NCBI RefSeq assembly: GCF_003711395.1
Contig: NZ_PJRJ01000001.1
Coordinates: forward strand, 182,482 to 246,481
Length of the DNA: 64,000 nucleotides
Source: Acinetobacter sp. B51(2017)
Lineage (GTDB): Bacteria > Pseudomonadota > Gammaproteobacteria > Pseudomonadales > Moraxellaceae
Reading direction: 5' to 3'
The position numbers and the translations under genes are program-made. Every line of letters begins with the position of its first letter. Position 1 is the stretch's first letter. The notes under the pieces are model-generated. The model searched no databases. It had not been told where the DNA came from and saw only the letters and a list, made by a program, of their open reading frames with translations. This document shows positions 36,702 to 46,355 of this stretch, piece after piece.

Positions 36702-36717
36702 TCATCACTTAAATAAT

Positions 36718-36744
36718 AGCCCTCACCATGAGGGCTTTATTTTT
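36718..36744 (+). terminator. metNI terminator
   Basis: AGCCCTCA/TGAGGGCT stem with a CCA loop, followed by TTATTTTT. Confidence 0.8.
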
Positions 36745-36822
36745 GCCCATAAAATACGTCAAGACTAAAAGAATAGCCGCTGAACATGATAAAATAACGC
36801 CAGTTTTAGCAAGGATTCATCT

Positions 36823-39800
36823 ATGCACTTTGTCCATCTTGGTATTCATACAGAATTTTCAATCACGGAATCTATTGTACGTGTGCCAGAGCTTGTAAAA
36901 GCCGCAGCCAGTGATGATATGCCGGCATTGGCCCTGACAGATTTATCCAATCTGCATGCTGCGGTTAAATTTTATAAAAAATGCTTGGACAAAGGCATTA
37001 AACCCATCTTAGGTTCAGAAATCCGCCTGAATGATGCCGAACATCGTGTCACTTTGTTATCGATGAGCAATAAGGGTTGGCGTAATTTAACCGAAGTGGT
37101 GTCACGCGGTTATATTGAAGGTCAACAGCTCGATATTCCTTGCGTGCAAAAAGATTGGGTCTTAGAACAGCACCAAGACATGATTGTACTGCTGGGTGTG
37201 AATAGTGATGTGGGCAAAATGCTCGTTTCATCCAATCCACAAAAAGCTGAACCTTTATTAGAAGAATGGGTGGCTCGCTTTGGCAATCGCGTTTATTTAG
37301 CCTTAACCCGTACCAATCGCCCTTATGAAGATGATTTTATCAGTGAAGCGGTCAAACTGGCGCGTAAATACAATATTGGTGTTGTGGCACACAATGACGT
37401 GCACTTTATTCATGCCGATGACTATGAAGCCCACGAAGCGCGTGTCTGTATTGCCGATGGTTATGTCCTAGGTGATAGCCGTCGTCCAAAACGCTATAGC
37501 CCTGACCAATATTTTAAAACTGCAGCGGAAATGACCGAGCTGTTTGCCGATATTCCCTCTGCGATTGAAAATACCTACCATATTGCACGGCGCTGTAACG
37601 TCACCTTACGCTTAGGTTTTAACGACTTACCGGATTACCCAATTCCCGAAGGTCATACCATTGATACCTTCTTTGCGCATTTATCCGAAGAAGGTTTAGA
37701 AGAACGCTTAGACTTTTTATATCCCCCCGAACAACGTGGTGAAGATTGGCCAGAAATACGTAAACCTTATGATGAGCGTTTAGCCTTTGAGATTAATATT
37801 ATTAACTCAATGGGTTTCCCCGGCTACTTTCTGATCGTGATGGACTTTATTCAATGGTCTAAAAATAACGGTGTACCGGTCGGGCCGGGTCGTGGTTCGG
37901 GTGCCGGTTCTTTGGTGGCCTATAGCTTAAAAATTACCGATCTTGATCCACTGCGTTATGACCTACTGTTTGAACGTTTCTTAAACCCAGAACGTGTCTC
38001 GATGCCGGACTTTGACGTGGACTTCTGTATTGCCGGTCGTGACCGCGTCATTGATTATGTGGCGCGTACCTATGGCCGTGATGCGGTATCGCAAATTGCC
38101 ACCTTTGGTACCATGGCAGCCAAGGGTGCGATTCGTGACGTGGCACGGGTATTGGGTAAATCTTATGGTTTAGCCGATCGTATTTCTAAAATGATTCCAA
38201 CCAAACCCTTAGGTTTGAGTTTACAAGAATCAATTGAAGCTGAACCACAACTCAAAGACATCGTCACCAATCCGTCCAACCCTGATCATGACGATGCCGC
38301 TGAAATTTGGGAAATGGCGCTTAAACTTGAAGGCATTACCCGTAACACCGGTAAACATGCCGGTGGTGTGGTGATTGCACCCACCAAGCTGACTGACTAT
38401 TCAGCCGTCATGTGTGATGCCGACGGTACCAACCGTGTCGCACAGTTTGATAAAGACGATGTTGAGTCTGCAGGTCTAGTTAAATTTGACTTCTTGGGTT
38501 TACGTAACTTAACCGTGATTGAAGATGCGGTTCAGCATATTAATCGCCGTGCAGACATCACCAAACCCGTGGATATTTCTTTAATTCCACTGGATGATAA
38601 AGCAGCCTATGCTGTGTTTGCCGAAGCCAATACCACGGCGGTATTCCAGTTTGAATCCGTGGGCATGAAAAAAATGCTCAAAGAAGCACGCCCAAGTAAA
38701 TTTGAAGAAATTATTGCCTTCGTATCGCTGTATCGTCCAGGGCCAATGGATCTGATTCCTGACTTTATCCATCGTATGCATGGGGGTGAGTTTGAATATT
38801 TGCATCCACTTTTAGAGAGTGTATTAGAACCTACCTACGGGATTATGGTCTATCAGGAACAGGTGATGCAGGCGGCGCAGTTCTGTGCCGGCTATAGCTT
38901 AGGGGGTGCCGATTTACTACGCCGTGCCATGGGTAAGAAAAAGCCCGAAGAAATGGTCAAGCAACGTAAAATCTTTATTGAAGGCGCGGCCAAAAAAGAT
39001 ATCGATACCGATACCGCCAACCATATCTTTGACTATATGGAAAAATTCGCAGGCTATGGTTTTAACAAATCGCATGCGGCGGCTTATGCCTTAGTTGCTT
39101 ATCAAACCGCATGGCTTAAAGCGCATTACCCTGCCGAATTTATGTCTGCGGTGATGACCTCAGAGATGCAGAACACCGATAACGTGGTGTTTTTAATTGA
39201 TGACTGTCGTATTAATGGCTTAGATGTCCTACCGCCTTCAGTCAATATGTCGCTGTATAACTTCCATGCAGTCGATGAAAAAACCATTGTCTATGGTTTA
39301 GGTGCGATTAAAGGCGTGGGCGAAGCGGCGATGCAATCGGTGATTGAGTCGCGCCAAAGCCAAGGGCCATATCAAGACTTATTTGACTTCTGCCACCGTA
39401 TTGATTTGAAAAAAATCAATAAACGTACCTTAGAAGCCTTAATTCGTGCCGGTGCTTTAGATTGCCTCGGCATTGAACGTGCAGACTTAATGGCACAGTT
39501 ACCAGAAGCGGTACAAGCAGCCGATCAAGCGCGTCAAAACCGCGAAACTGGCATCATGGACTTGTTTGGCGAAGTCGCCGAAGTGCAACGTAAACCGGCA
39601 AAACCTGTCAAGCCGTGGTCGGATGAAGTGCGTCTAAAAGGCGAAAAAGACACTTTAGGCTTATACCTGACCGGTCATCCAATTGATGTTTACCGTAGCG
39701 AGCTTAAAGCCTTTATTCCAAGTAAACTGAATGAACTGACCCCAACCCGTCGCGGTGTCACCACAGTATTTGCCGGCTTAGTGCTTGATGTTGCCAATTT

Positions 39801-40395
39801 CCCCAATCGTATGGTGGTCACGCTTGATGATGGTACGGCGCGAATTGAAGTATCCTGTAATCATGAACGCTTCCAACGCTTTAAAGACATTGTCCAAGTT
39901 GAAAAAGTCGTGGTGATTGAAGGCGAAATCTACGAACGGGAAGGTTTTGACCGTCCAATGGGTCGTTTAACCAAAGCCTTTGTCTTAAATGATATTCGTC
40001 AAAAACGTGCCAATTGCATTAAAATTCAACTCTTGCCTGAGCATATTAGTAAGAACTTTGCCAAAGATTTCGCGCAAATTTTATTGCCATTTTGCAATGT
40101 GGATATGTGTCAGCATATTCCATTACAACTGCAATTGGATTATGACTATGCCCGCGCCGATTTAAACTTAGGTGTAAATTGGAAAGTCGCGCCTTTAGAT
40201 GATTTACTCGCAAAACTGCGTGATTATTTTGGTAAAGATAGCATTCGTGTTGAATACCAAGTGAAATCCAAAGCCGCTAAAGCTGCACCAATGCAATATG
40301 GTCAGCCTGTCCAAGTGGCAGCGCCACCACCGGCACAAAGTATTGAAGATGCTTTAGACGCGTATAATGATCAGCTGCAACAACAATATTCTTAA
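36823..40395 (+). CDS. dnaE: DNA polymerase III alpha subunit
   Basis: A 1190-residue replicative polymerase (E. coli 1160). The N-terminal PHP domain (FVHLGIHTEFSITES, ALALTDLSNLHAAVKFYK) is followed by the C-family polymerase palm with GPGRGSGAGSLVAYSL and the catalytic Asp residues in MPDFDVDFCIAGRDRVIDYV. Then come the helix-hairpin-helix region, the beta-clamp binding motif near GIMDLFGE (about residue 910), an OB fold (VTTVFAGLVLDV), and the tau-binding tail. Its stop is directly followed by the next gene's start, so dnaE and trmJ are linked. Confidence 0.97.
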   Translation: MHFVHLGIHTEFSITESIVRVPELVKAAASDDMPALALTDLSNLHAAVKFYKKCLDKGIKPILGSEIRLNDAEHRVTLLSMSNKGWRNLTEVVSRGYIEGQQLDIPCVQKDWVLEQHQDMIVLLGVNSDVGKMLVSSNPQKAEPLLEEWVARFGNRVYLALTRTNRPYEDDFISEAVKLARKYNIGVVAHNDVHFIHADDYEAHEARVCIADGYVLGDSRRPKRYSPDQYFKTAAEMTELFADIPSAIENTYHIARRCNVTLRLGFNDLPDYPIPEGHTIDTFFAHLSEEGLEERLDFLYPPEQRGEDWPEIRKPYDERLAFEINIINSMGFPGYFLIVMDFIQWSKNNGVPVGPGRGSGAGSLVAYSLKITDLDPLRYDLLFERFLNPERVSMPDFDVDFCIAGRDRVIDYVARTYGRDAVSQIATFGTMAAKGAIRDVARVLGKSYGLADRISKMIPTKPLGLSLQESIEAEPQLKDIVTNPSNPDHDDAAEIWEMALKLEGITRNTGKHAGGVVIAPTKLTDYSAVMCDADGTNRVAQFDKDDVESAGLVKFDFLGLRNLTVIEDAVQHINRRADITKPVDISLIPLDDKAAYAVFAEANTTAVFQFESVGMKKMLKEARPSKFEEIIAFVSLYRPGPMDLIPDFIHRMHGGEFEYLHPLLESVLEPTYGIMVYQEQVMQAAQFCAGYSLGGADLLRRAMGKKKPEEMVKQRKIFIEGAAKKDIDTDTANHIFDYMEKFAGYGFNKSHAAAYALVAYQTAWLKAHYPAEFMSAVMTSEMQNTDNVVFLIDDCRINGLDVLPPSVNMSLYNFHAVDEKTIVYGLGAIKGVGEAAMQSVIESRQSQGPYQDLFDFCHRIDLKKINKRTLEALIRAGALDCLGIERADLMAQLPEAVQAADQARQNRETGIMDLFGEVAEVQRKPAKPVKPWSDEVRLKGEKDTLGLYLTGHPIDVYRSELKAFIPSKLNELTPTRRGVTTVFAGLVLDVANFPNRMVVTLDDGTARIEVSCNHERFQRFKDIVQVEKVVVIEGEIYEREGFDRPMGRLTKAFVLNDIRQKRANCIKIQLLPEHISKNFAKDFAQILLPFCNVDMCQHIPLQLQLDYDYARADLNLGVNWKVAPLDDLLAKLRDYFGKDSIRVEYQVKSKAAKAAPMQYGQPVQVAAPPPAQSIEDALDAYNDQLQQQYS

Positions 40396-41262
40396 ATGAA
40401 CTTCGGATCTTACATGAACCAATTTGATAATAACGCACTCAATGCAACGCTCTCCCACGTTCGCATTGTCATGGTGAATACGACATTACCAGCCAACATT
40501 GGTAGTGCCTTGCGTGCCATGAAAACCATGGGTTTAAGCAAACTGGTGTTAGTGGCACCCAAAACCTATCCACATCCAGATATTAATGCTTTGGCCGCAG
40601 GCGCAACTGATTTAATCGAACAAATTGAAATTGTAGACAGCCTAGAAGACGCGATTAAAGATTGCCATATTGTGTTTGGCACTAGTGCGCGTAGCCGTAC
40701 CATTCCTTGGCCACTGCTAGATGCGCGCCCTGCAGCACAAAAATCCATGCAAGCAGTGATTCAACAGCAACAAGAAGTGGCTGTGATTTTTGGTCGCGAA
40801 GACCGTGGTCTCACCAACGAAGAACTCGCGCTTGCCAATTATCATGTCACTATTCCAGTGAATACAGATTATGGTGTGCTCAATGTCGCGCAAGCCATTC
40901 AAGTGATTTGCTATGAAATGCGTATGGCGGCTTTGGATTTAGCCAATATGCCAACCGATGACACGGCTGATATGCAAGTGATTGATGGCCATCACATGCA
41001 TTGGGATGAACCTTTAGTGACCCATAAAGACATGGATAAATTCTATCCGCATTTAGAGCAAATGCTGGCAGAAATTGAATTTATGGATCCAAATAATAAA
41101 CGATTATTGCCTTTACGCTTGCGTCGTCTTTTTGGACGTATACAATTGGATAAAATGGAATATCACCTCCTACGCGGCATTTTTAGCCGTGTACAGGCAA
41201 TGCGTCATGGAACATGGAAACCATCGGGTAAATCTACCCCAGATCATGAGGATCAGTCCTAA
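40396..41262 (+). CDS. trmJ: tRNA (cytidine/uridine-2'-O-)-methyltransferase TrmJ
   Basis: A 288-residue SPOUT (TrmH-superfamily) methyltransferase that modifies position 32 of tRNAs. Hallmarks are [29 protein letters not shown], the knot motifs [20 protein letters not shown] and [19 protein letters not shown]. The ATG at 40396 immediately follows the dnaE stop; the in-frame ATG at 40414 is equally plausible and has a slightly better GGA upstream. The stop overlaps the cysE start (TAATG). Confidence 0.9.
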   Translation: MNFGSYMNQFDNNALNATLSHVRIVMVNTTLPANIGSALRAMKTMGLSKLVLVAPKTYPHPDINALAAGATDLIEQIEIVDSLEDAIKDCHIVFGTSARSRTIPWPLLDARPAAQKSMQAVIQQQQEVAVIFGREDRGLTNEELALANYHVTIPVNTDYGVLNVAQAIQVICYEMRMAALDLANMPTDDTADMQVIDGHHMHWDEPLVTHKDMDKFYPHLEQMLAEIEFMDPNNKRLLPLRLRRLFGRIQLDKMEYHLLRGIFSRVQAMRHGTWKPSGKSTPDHEDQS

Positions 41263-42068
41263 TGCTTAAACAGCTCAAAGAAGATATACAAGCTGTATTC
41301 GCGCGAGATCCTGCCGCTCGCAATACTTTAGAAGTACTTACTACTTACCCCGGTATTCATGCCTTAATTATGCACCGTATGGCACATGAATTATGGAAAA
41401 AAGAGTGTAAAGGCTCAGCGCGCCTACTGTCATCATTTAGCCGCTTTGCTACTGGCATCGAAATTCATCCTGGTGCAAAAATTGGTCGTCGCTTTTTTAT
41501 TGACCACGGTATGGGTGTGGTGATTGGTGAAACTGCAGAAATTGGTGATGATGTTACCCTATATCATGGTGTGACCTTAGGTGGCACCACATGGAATAAA
41601 GGCAAACGTCATCCAACCTTAGAAGATGGCGTGATTGTTGGCGCAGGTGCCAAAATCTTAGGCCCATTTACTGTAGGTAAAAATGCCAAGGTGGGTTCTA
41701 ATGCCGTGGTGACCAAAGAAGTACCGCCAGAAACCACTGCTGTGGGTAATCCGGCACGTTTTATCAGCAAAGATAAAACCGCCAATGAGGATGAAAGTCG
41801 CCGCCGTGATTATGCACAAAGCATTGGTTTTCAGCCTTATGCTGCGACCCAAGATCAAACCGATCCAATGCTCGAAGGCATGCGCGTATTATTAGACCGT
41901 ATTCAGCATAATGAACAACGCATGAACTTGTTATGTCAGCGTTTGTCTTTACTTGATCCAACCTTTAACAAATCTTCAGCCAACGCACAGCCATTTAGTG
42001 AAGCAGAGTTAAAAATTATTGACGAAGTTCGCCGCGAATGCGAAGCACAGAGCAGCTTAAGCAAATAA
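41262..42068 (+). CDS. cysE: Serine O-acetyltransferase
   Basis: A 268-residue enzyme that acetylates serine as the first step of cysteine synthesis. An N-terminal helical part ([35 protein letters not shown]) is followed by the left-handed beta-helix ([59 protein letters not shown]). The C-terminal 75 residues extend past the helix and are charged. Member of the shorter EpsC/NifP-like type. Coupled to trmJ by a one-base overlap. Confidence 0.94.
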   Translation: MLKQLKEDIQAVFARDPAARNTLEVLTTYPGIHALIMHRMAHELWKKECKGSARLLSSFSRFATGIEIHPGAKIGRRFFIDHGMGVVIGETAEIGDDVTLYHGVTLGGTTWNKGKRHPTLEDGVIVGAGAKILGPFTVGKNAKVGSNAVVTKEVPPETTAVGNPARFISKDKTANEDESRRRDYAQSIGFQPYAATQDQTDPMLEGMRVLLDRIQHNEQRMNLLCQRLSLLDPTFNKSSANAQPFSEAELKIIDEVRRECEAQSSLSK

Positions 42069-42101
42069 GCTTTTCGGTTTCAATATGTAGTCCGACTTGC
42101 A

Positions 42102-42133
42102 TGTTCGTCAGAGTTTTTTTAGACTGACGAACA
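42102..42133 (+). repeat. 10-bp inverted repeat after cysE
   Basis: TGTTCGTCAG (42102-42111) and CTGACGAACA (42124-42133) pair perfectly. The T7 run lies in the loop instead of after the stem, so it is not a standard terminator. It may be a leader element of the following lipoprotein gene. Confidence 0.5.
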
Positions 42134-42173
42134 GTTTAAACCCTTATGTTTACAATAAATTGAATGGATCACC

Positions 42174-43079
42174 ATGATGAAATTAACGCCATTGGCATGT
42201 GCTTTTGTTGCAGCCTCACTTCTTGTTGGCTGCGCAAGTACAGCAAGCAAAAATAATTCTAACGGCAATACTATCGTTTTTGCAGAACCTGAACTTTCTG
42301 CGCCTTTTTACCCGCTGAATCCTCTCAATTATGAACAACCTTCTGCCTTTGAACTAGCACTCATTGCTGCGGCCAAGCAACCCGTGACCAAAATGGTGGT
42401 GAATCGTCAAGATGATCCAAGTCGCAAATTGACTTTAGACAGCAACAAGCTGATTATTCCAACTGTAAATAGCAGTCAGCGCAATATGAGTTATGCTGCC
42501 TTGGCAGGTAGCAATCAGATTGATATTACCGACATCGATGACTTTTTAAATATGGTGGAAGGTAAAGCGCGTCATTATCCACCGCGCTTTAGCGACCGTA
42601 AAGAACGTCGTGGTTTTGAATATAAACTCAAGCAAGTCAGCGCTCAACTCGACACCTTAGCTGCTGCGCCAAATGCCTCATTTGACGTATTATTGCGTGC
42701 ATTTAAAGCCAGTGTGATGGGACGTAACCTTGATTTAGGCTCGGTGTATACCACCAAATCTTTAAACTATGCACAAAAGATTTTAAAGATGAATCCAAAT
42801 GATCCAGAAGTGAATTTCTGGTTTGGTTTTGCCTTATCTGAAGGTGGCGGTCAACGAGAAGCGATTCCGTATTTAGACAAAGCCATGCAAGCAGGTGTAC
42901 AAGAGGCTTATCTTTCTGCGGCAAATAATTATATTGCCATGGAACAAAAGAAAAATGCCGTGCAAACCTTAAAAAACTATAAAGTCAAATATCCGCAAGA
43001 AGCAGCAGTTGCCGATCGCTTAATTCAAGAAATTGAAAAGCAAGGTCGCTGGAATGTTTGGCAAGTGATGAATAAATAA
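42174..43079 (+). CDS. TPR-containing lipoprotein
   Basis: 301 residues. The signal peptide ends in lipobox LLVGC (Cys near residue 20). The middle part is unassigned; residues 200-285 show tetratricopeptide-like repeats (LNYAQKILKMNPNDPEVNFW, EAIPYLDKAMQAGVQEAYLS, NAVQTLKNYKVKYPQEAAV). Such lipoproteins scaffold envelope complexes. The double ATG at 42174/42177 leaves the start uncertain by one codon. It may work with the lipoprotein hydrolase encoded next, though a terminator separates them. Confidence 0.8.
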   Translation: MMKLTPLACAFVAASLLVGCASTASKNNSNGNTIVFAEPELSAPFYPLNPLNYEQPSAFELALIAAAKQPVTKMVVNRQDDPSRKLTLDSNKLIIPTVNSSQRNMSYAALAGSNQIDITDIDDFLNMVEGKARHYPPRFSDRKERRGFEYKLKQVSAQLDTLAAAPNASFDVLLRAFKASVMGRNLDLGSVYTTKSLNYAQKILKMNPNDPEVNFWFGFALSEGGGQREAIPYLDKAMQAGVQEAYLSAANNYIAMEQKKNAVQTLKNYKVKYPQEAAVADRLIQEIEKQGRWNVWQVMNK

Positions 43080-43093
43080 ATGTAATTTTTTGC

Positions 43094-43123
43094 AAAAAGA
43101 CCGCCTAATGCGGTCTTTTTTTT
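43094..43123 (+). terminator. Terminator of the TPR lipoprotein gene
   Basis: AAAAAGACCGC/GCGGTCTTTTT stem-loop followed by a T-run. Confidence 0.88.
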
Positions 43124-43193
43124 ATGATTTTAGCTGCGATTAAGCTTAAAGATCACGTATCATCAAAATTATTTTTCCATTTTGCAGCATGAC

Positions 43194-45182
43194 ATGAATA
43201 AATTTCTCTTGCTCAGTATTGCAAGTACGCTGTTGCTGTCTGGTTGCCAGGTGGTCAGCGTCAAGAGTCAAGCATTAAATGTCACCATTGCCAATGAGCG
43301 TGACAGTATTTTAACACGCAATCAGCTCAGTGAAGCCAGTTTAAATGTCTTATCCATGACGGGTCGTGAAGCCAAAACCTGTAGCAACATGCCAGAGCAA
43401 TGCGTATCGGAATTGCAAGAGATTCCACAAATTCAAGATGAACAGCTGTTCTCGACCGCCAGTGAAATTTATTTAGCCAAAGCCATAGAGTTAGATAAAT
43501 CTACTGAATGTAAAAGCGGTATCATTAACAGTGTACAATCCAAAGATAAACAACAACAAAAACAGTTGGCACAGCAGCATTGTCTTGACCAACAACTTAC
43601 GATGCTGGATAAAAGTCTACGCTATAGCTACGCCTATATGTTCCAAAGCAAGCGTGCCCCAGAAGATCGTATTTTTGATAACCGCCAAGTACAAATTCGT
43701 GATTTTTATAATCAATCGATTGCCAAAATGATCAGCGTATATGCGCTGCGCCATAAACCTACTCACGTCCCGAGTACCATTCAAGTCGGACAAAGCCGTT
43801 ATCATTTAAATTTTGATGCCTATCCTGAACTCAAGAACCAGCCCATTGAACAGTTGATTTCAACTTATAATTTAAATTTCTCGGGCTTACGTTCTATCAC
43901 CCGTCGCGATGGTTTTGGTTCTGAATTTGCTGTGGTTTTACCAGAAAATCGAGCAGAACGCCCAACACCGTATATTGTTGATCCCTTGCGTTATGCCTAC
44001 AAAAATGGTGTCAATCCAAATATTCATGCAGCGCGTTATTTAGCTGCCACCATCACCGCGCAGCCCAAAGGCACACAATCCGTAGAGCGTATTTTAAATC
44101 ATAGTGATTTTGAGCTGTCTGCCTTTGATCCTTATCAATATGACAGTGTTAAAGTTGACCGTAAAACCTACCCATTGGCCGCTAACTTTTCTGCACCTTA
44201 TGGTTTATGGTTGGCACAAAATAATTTGGGTAAATCGGCTTATTTAAGTTTGATTGATCGTGATGATCGCCTGACCATGCCGCATTTATATATGCTTGAG
44301 CCTTATAACCCAAACAAAAAAGTCATTATTTTGGTACATGGCTTAGCCAGCAGCCCTGAAGCATGGGTGCGTTTAACCAATGATATGATGGGTGATCCCG
44401 TATTACGTGAACATTATCAAGTTTGGCAAGTGTTCTATTCCACCAATATGCCGATTATTGAAAGTCGTTTTCAGATTTATGCCCTATTAAACCAAGCCTT
44501 TGCCCAAGTCCATGCGCAAGCCGCTGCTAAAAATGGAGCGGTATTGGTCGGGCATAGTATGGGTGGCATTATTTCACGACTTTTGGTCAGCGACGCTGAC
44601 ATTACCCAACAGACTTTGGCCTTGATGAACTCACGTCAGCTCAATCAATATCGTAATTTACCTATTGTACGGCAACGTATGTTGATGAAATCTATTCCCA
44701 ATATTGAACGTGCTATTTTCTTAGCCTCACCGCATCGTGGTACGGATTTCGCTGACCGTTGGTTTACCAAAGCCGCACGTAAAATTATTAAATTACCAGG
44801 TGCGTTCTTAACTGCAATTGGGGATGCACTATTAGATGAAGATCCGAGTTTAAAAGAATTGTGGAAACATATTGATCATAGTTTGATTCAAAATGGCCCA
44901 AGTGATTTAAGTCATCGTTCTAAATTTATTCAACTGACCCAAGATATTCAGCCTCGTGCTGGGCTGCCCTTCCATAGCATCATTGGTAATAACACGGGTT
45001 TAGATGATCCACTTAAAATCAATGATGATGTCGTACCCTATCAAAGTGCCCATTTAGCGAATGCGCGTTCGGAAAAAGTGATTCGTGGCAGCCACTCTAT
45101 TCAAGAAACGCCCGAAGCAGTATTAGAACTACGCCGTATTTTACGCCTGCATTTAGCTGAAAAAGGCTTATATAAACCTTAA
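43194..45182 (+). CDS. Lipoprotein with C-terminal alpha/beta-hydrolase domain
   Basis: 662 residues. Signal peptide with lipobox LLLSGC (Cys18). Residues 20-370 are not recognised and contain several Cys. The hydrolase domain spans about 375-640: the oxyanion region VIILVHGLASSPEAW, the nucleophile elbow VLVGHSMGGIISRLL, IFLASPHRGTDFADRW, and the likely catalytic His in IRGSHSIQETPEAV. It resembles PGAP1/DUF676-type lipases or esterases, so a membrane-anchored lipase is the best guess. A TTG start four codons earlier is possible, but the ATG at 43194 begins a proper signal peptide. Confidence 0.83.
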   Translation: MNKFLLLSIASTLLLSGCQVVSVKSQALNVTIANERDSILTRNQLSEASLNVLSMTGREAKTCSNMPEQCVSELQEIPQIQDEQLFSTASEIYLAKAIELDKSTECKSGIINSVQSKDKQQQKQLAQQHCLDQQLTMLDKSLRYSYAYMFQSKRAPEDRIFDNRQVQIRDFYNQSIAKMISVYALRHKPTHVPSTIQVGQSRYHLNFDAYPELKNQPIEQLISTYNLNFSGLRSITRRDGFGSEFAVVLPENRAERPTPYIVDPLRYAYKNGVNPNIHAARYLAATITAQPKGTQSVERILNHSDFELSAFDPYQYDSVKVDRKTYPLAANFSAPYGLWLAQNNLGKSAYLSLIDRDDRLTMPHLYMLEPYNPNKKVIILVHGLASSPEAWVRLTNDMMGDPVLREHYQVWQVFYSTNMPIIESRFQIYALLNQAFAQVHAQAAAKNGAVLVGHSMGGIISRLLVSDADITQQTLALMNSRQLNQYRNLPIVRQRMLMKSIPNIERAIFLASPHRGTDFADRWFTKAARKIIKLPGAFLTAIGDALLDEDPSLKELWKHIDHSLIQNGPSDLSHRSKFIQLTQDIQPRAGLPFHSIIGNNTGLDDPLKINDDVVPYQSAHLANARSEKVIRGSHSIQETPEAVLELRRILRLHLAEKGLYKP

Positions 45183-45186
45183 ATAC

Positions 45187-45218
45187 AAAAAGCCGAAGTC
45201 AGTCACTTCGGCTTTTTT
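45187..45218. terminator. Terminator between the hydrolase and UndA-like genes
   Basis: AAAAGCCGAAGT/ACTTCGGCTTTTTT stem-loop between two convergent genes, usable in both directions. Confidence 0.85.
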
Positions 45219-45240
45219 GCGGCTTCAAGCTTCGCTCTAA

Positions 45241-46011
45241 TTAAGCCAACTCAGCCTGCGCTTGTTTTTTTAAGCTTTGCTCGTGAACGCGCTGACATTC
45301 ATCAAGTGCCAATTCGTAATAAGCTAAACCTTCTTTGACCGCTGCAAAAGCTTGTTGCTGCATCTCGACATTATGATTCGCCAAACGTTTAATTAGCTCC
45401 ATCGCTTCATAAGGATGTAAATCATCATAATGCGCATGCGCACGTAACCACGCAATGGTGCGTTTATTAATATTAATTTCAGGATGATCGGCATAAGTCT
45501 GAATGCCTTGATAGACACGGCTGCTCCAGTCACCTGTCGCCCATTCAATGGCTAAATTGGTGGCAGCTAAAGCTTCGGCCAAATTACCGCGGGTATTATT
45601 GCTCCACAAAAAATGGTTCACGGCGTTCATAGCTGCATTGGGCTTGACATTGTCTAACTCTTCTACGGTTAAACCAAAGCCTGCCGCCCAATCACGGTAC
45701 CAATTCAAATGACGCTCTTCAACTTTAATATTTTGAATCAGCCAATCGCGTGCTTCATTGACCCCAGGCTCAGAGAAATTGGTGGCTTTGGCTAAAGCTA
45801 AAGACATATAAGACGGAAAATGTGCGACCAAAGGATAAAAATTGAGTAAAGCATAGCGAAAACTTTCTAAAGTTAAACGACCCTTTGCCATATTGATAAA
45901 AAATGGGTGCTGACTAATACGGTCTTTAAATGGAATTAAATCGTCCCAAAATTTTTGTGACCACGCGTTATGTGGTGTGATTTGCAGTTCATCATTGTAT
46001 TTTGTACTCAT
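45241..46011 (-). CDS. UndA-like heme-oxygenase-fold di-iron oxidase
   Basis: A 256-residue all-helical protein of the TenA/heme-oxygenase-like di-iron (HDO) superfamily. It resembles Pseudomonas UndA, which converts medium-chain fatty acids to terminal alkenes. All six UndA metal ligands have counterparts: Glu98 and His101 in IKVEERHLNWY, Glu156 in LAIEWATGDW, and His192, Asp196, His199 in RAHAHYDDLHP. The length is also close to UndA (261). I chose the ATG at 46011 because GGGGA lies 6-7 bases upstream and the length then matches; a start at 46053 has no ribosome binding site. Older annotation would call it a TenA-family protein. The substrate is inferred from similarity only. Confidence 0.8.
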   Translation of the reverse strand: MSTKYNDELQITPHNAWSQKFWDDLIPFKDRISQHPFFINMAKGRLTLESFRYALLNFYPLVAHFPSYMSLALAKATNFSEPGVNEARDWLIQNIKVEERHLNWYRDWAAGFGLTVEELDNVKPNAAMNAVNHFLWSNNTRGNLAEALAATNLAIEWATGDWSSRVYQGIQTYADHPEININKRTIAWLRAHAHYDDLHPYEAMELIKRLANHNVEMQQQAFAAVKEGLAYYELALDECQRVHEQSLKKQAQAELA

Positions 46012-46355
46012 TTCATTCCCCGAGGTATTGGTTTTTGAGTCATTTTTTGGCATTTACACTGTATTTTTATAAGATTATTCACTTTAAATTCATAGTAAAT
46101 TAAAGCATGACACATGCAAAAAGCGACACAAATCACAGCTTATTAAAAATTTGCAATCTAAGTCTATTTTTTACTCTAATTCTGCTTTGGTTAACGTAAG
46201 CTACTATTATTAAAAGCAAATATCGTATATATTGCACATCAATCTACAACAATTTGTATATTTTGCAAGTGCTAATACCGCATCTTTCATTGCCTTTTTA
46301 GACCAATAACAATCATGGATATGCTGCTTAATTTTTCTAATTTTGAGTTTGGGTT
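46012..46355. other. Divergent intergenic region, UndA-like gene/GGDEF gene
   Basis: 344 AT-rich bases hold the promoters of two divergent genes. I see no clear operator, small RNA or further gene. Confidence 0.5.

Noticed and set aside
42102..42133. Hairpin after cysE as an intrinsic terminator
   Set aside because: The T-run is in the loop and not after the stem; kept only as an inverted repeat.
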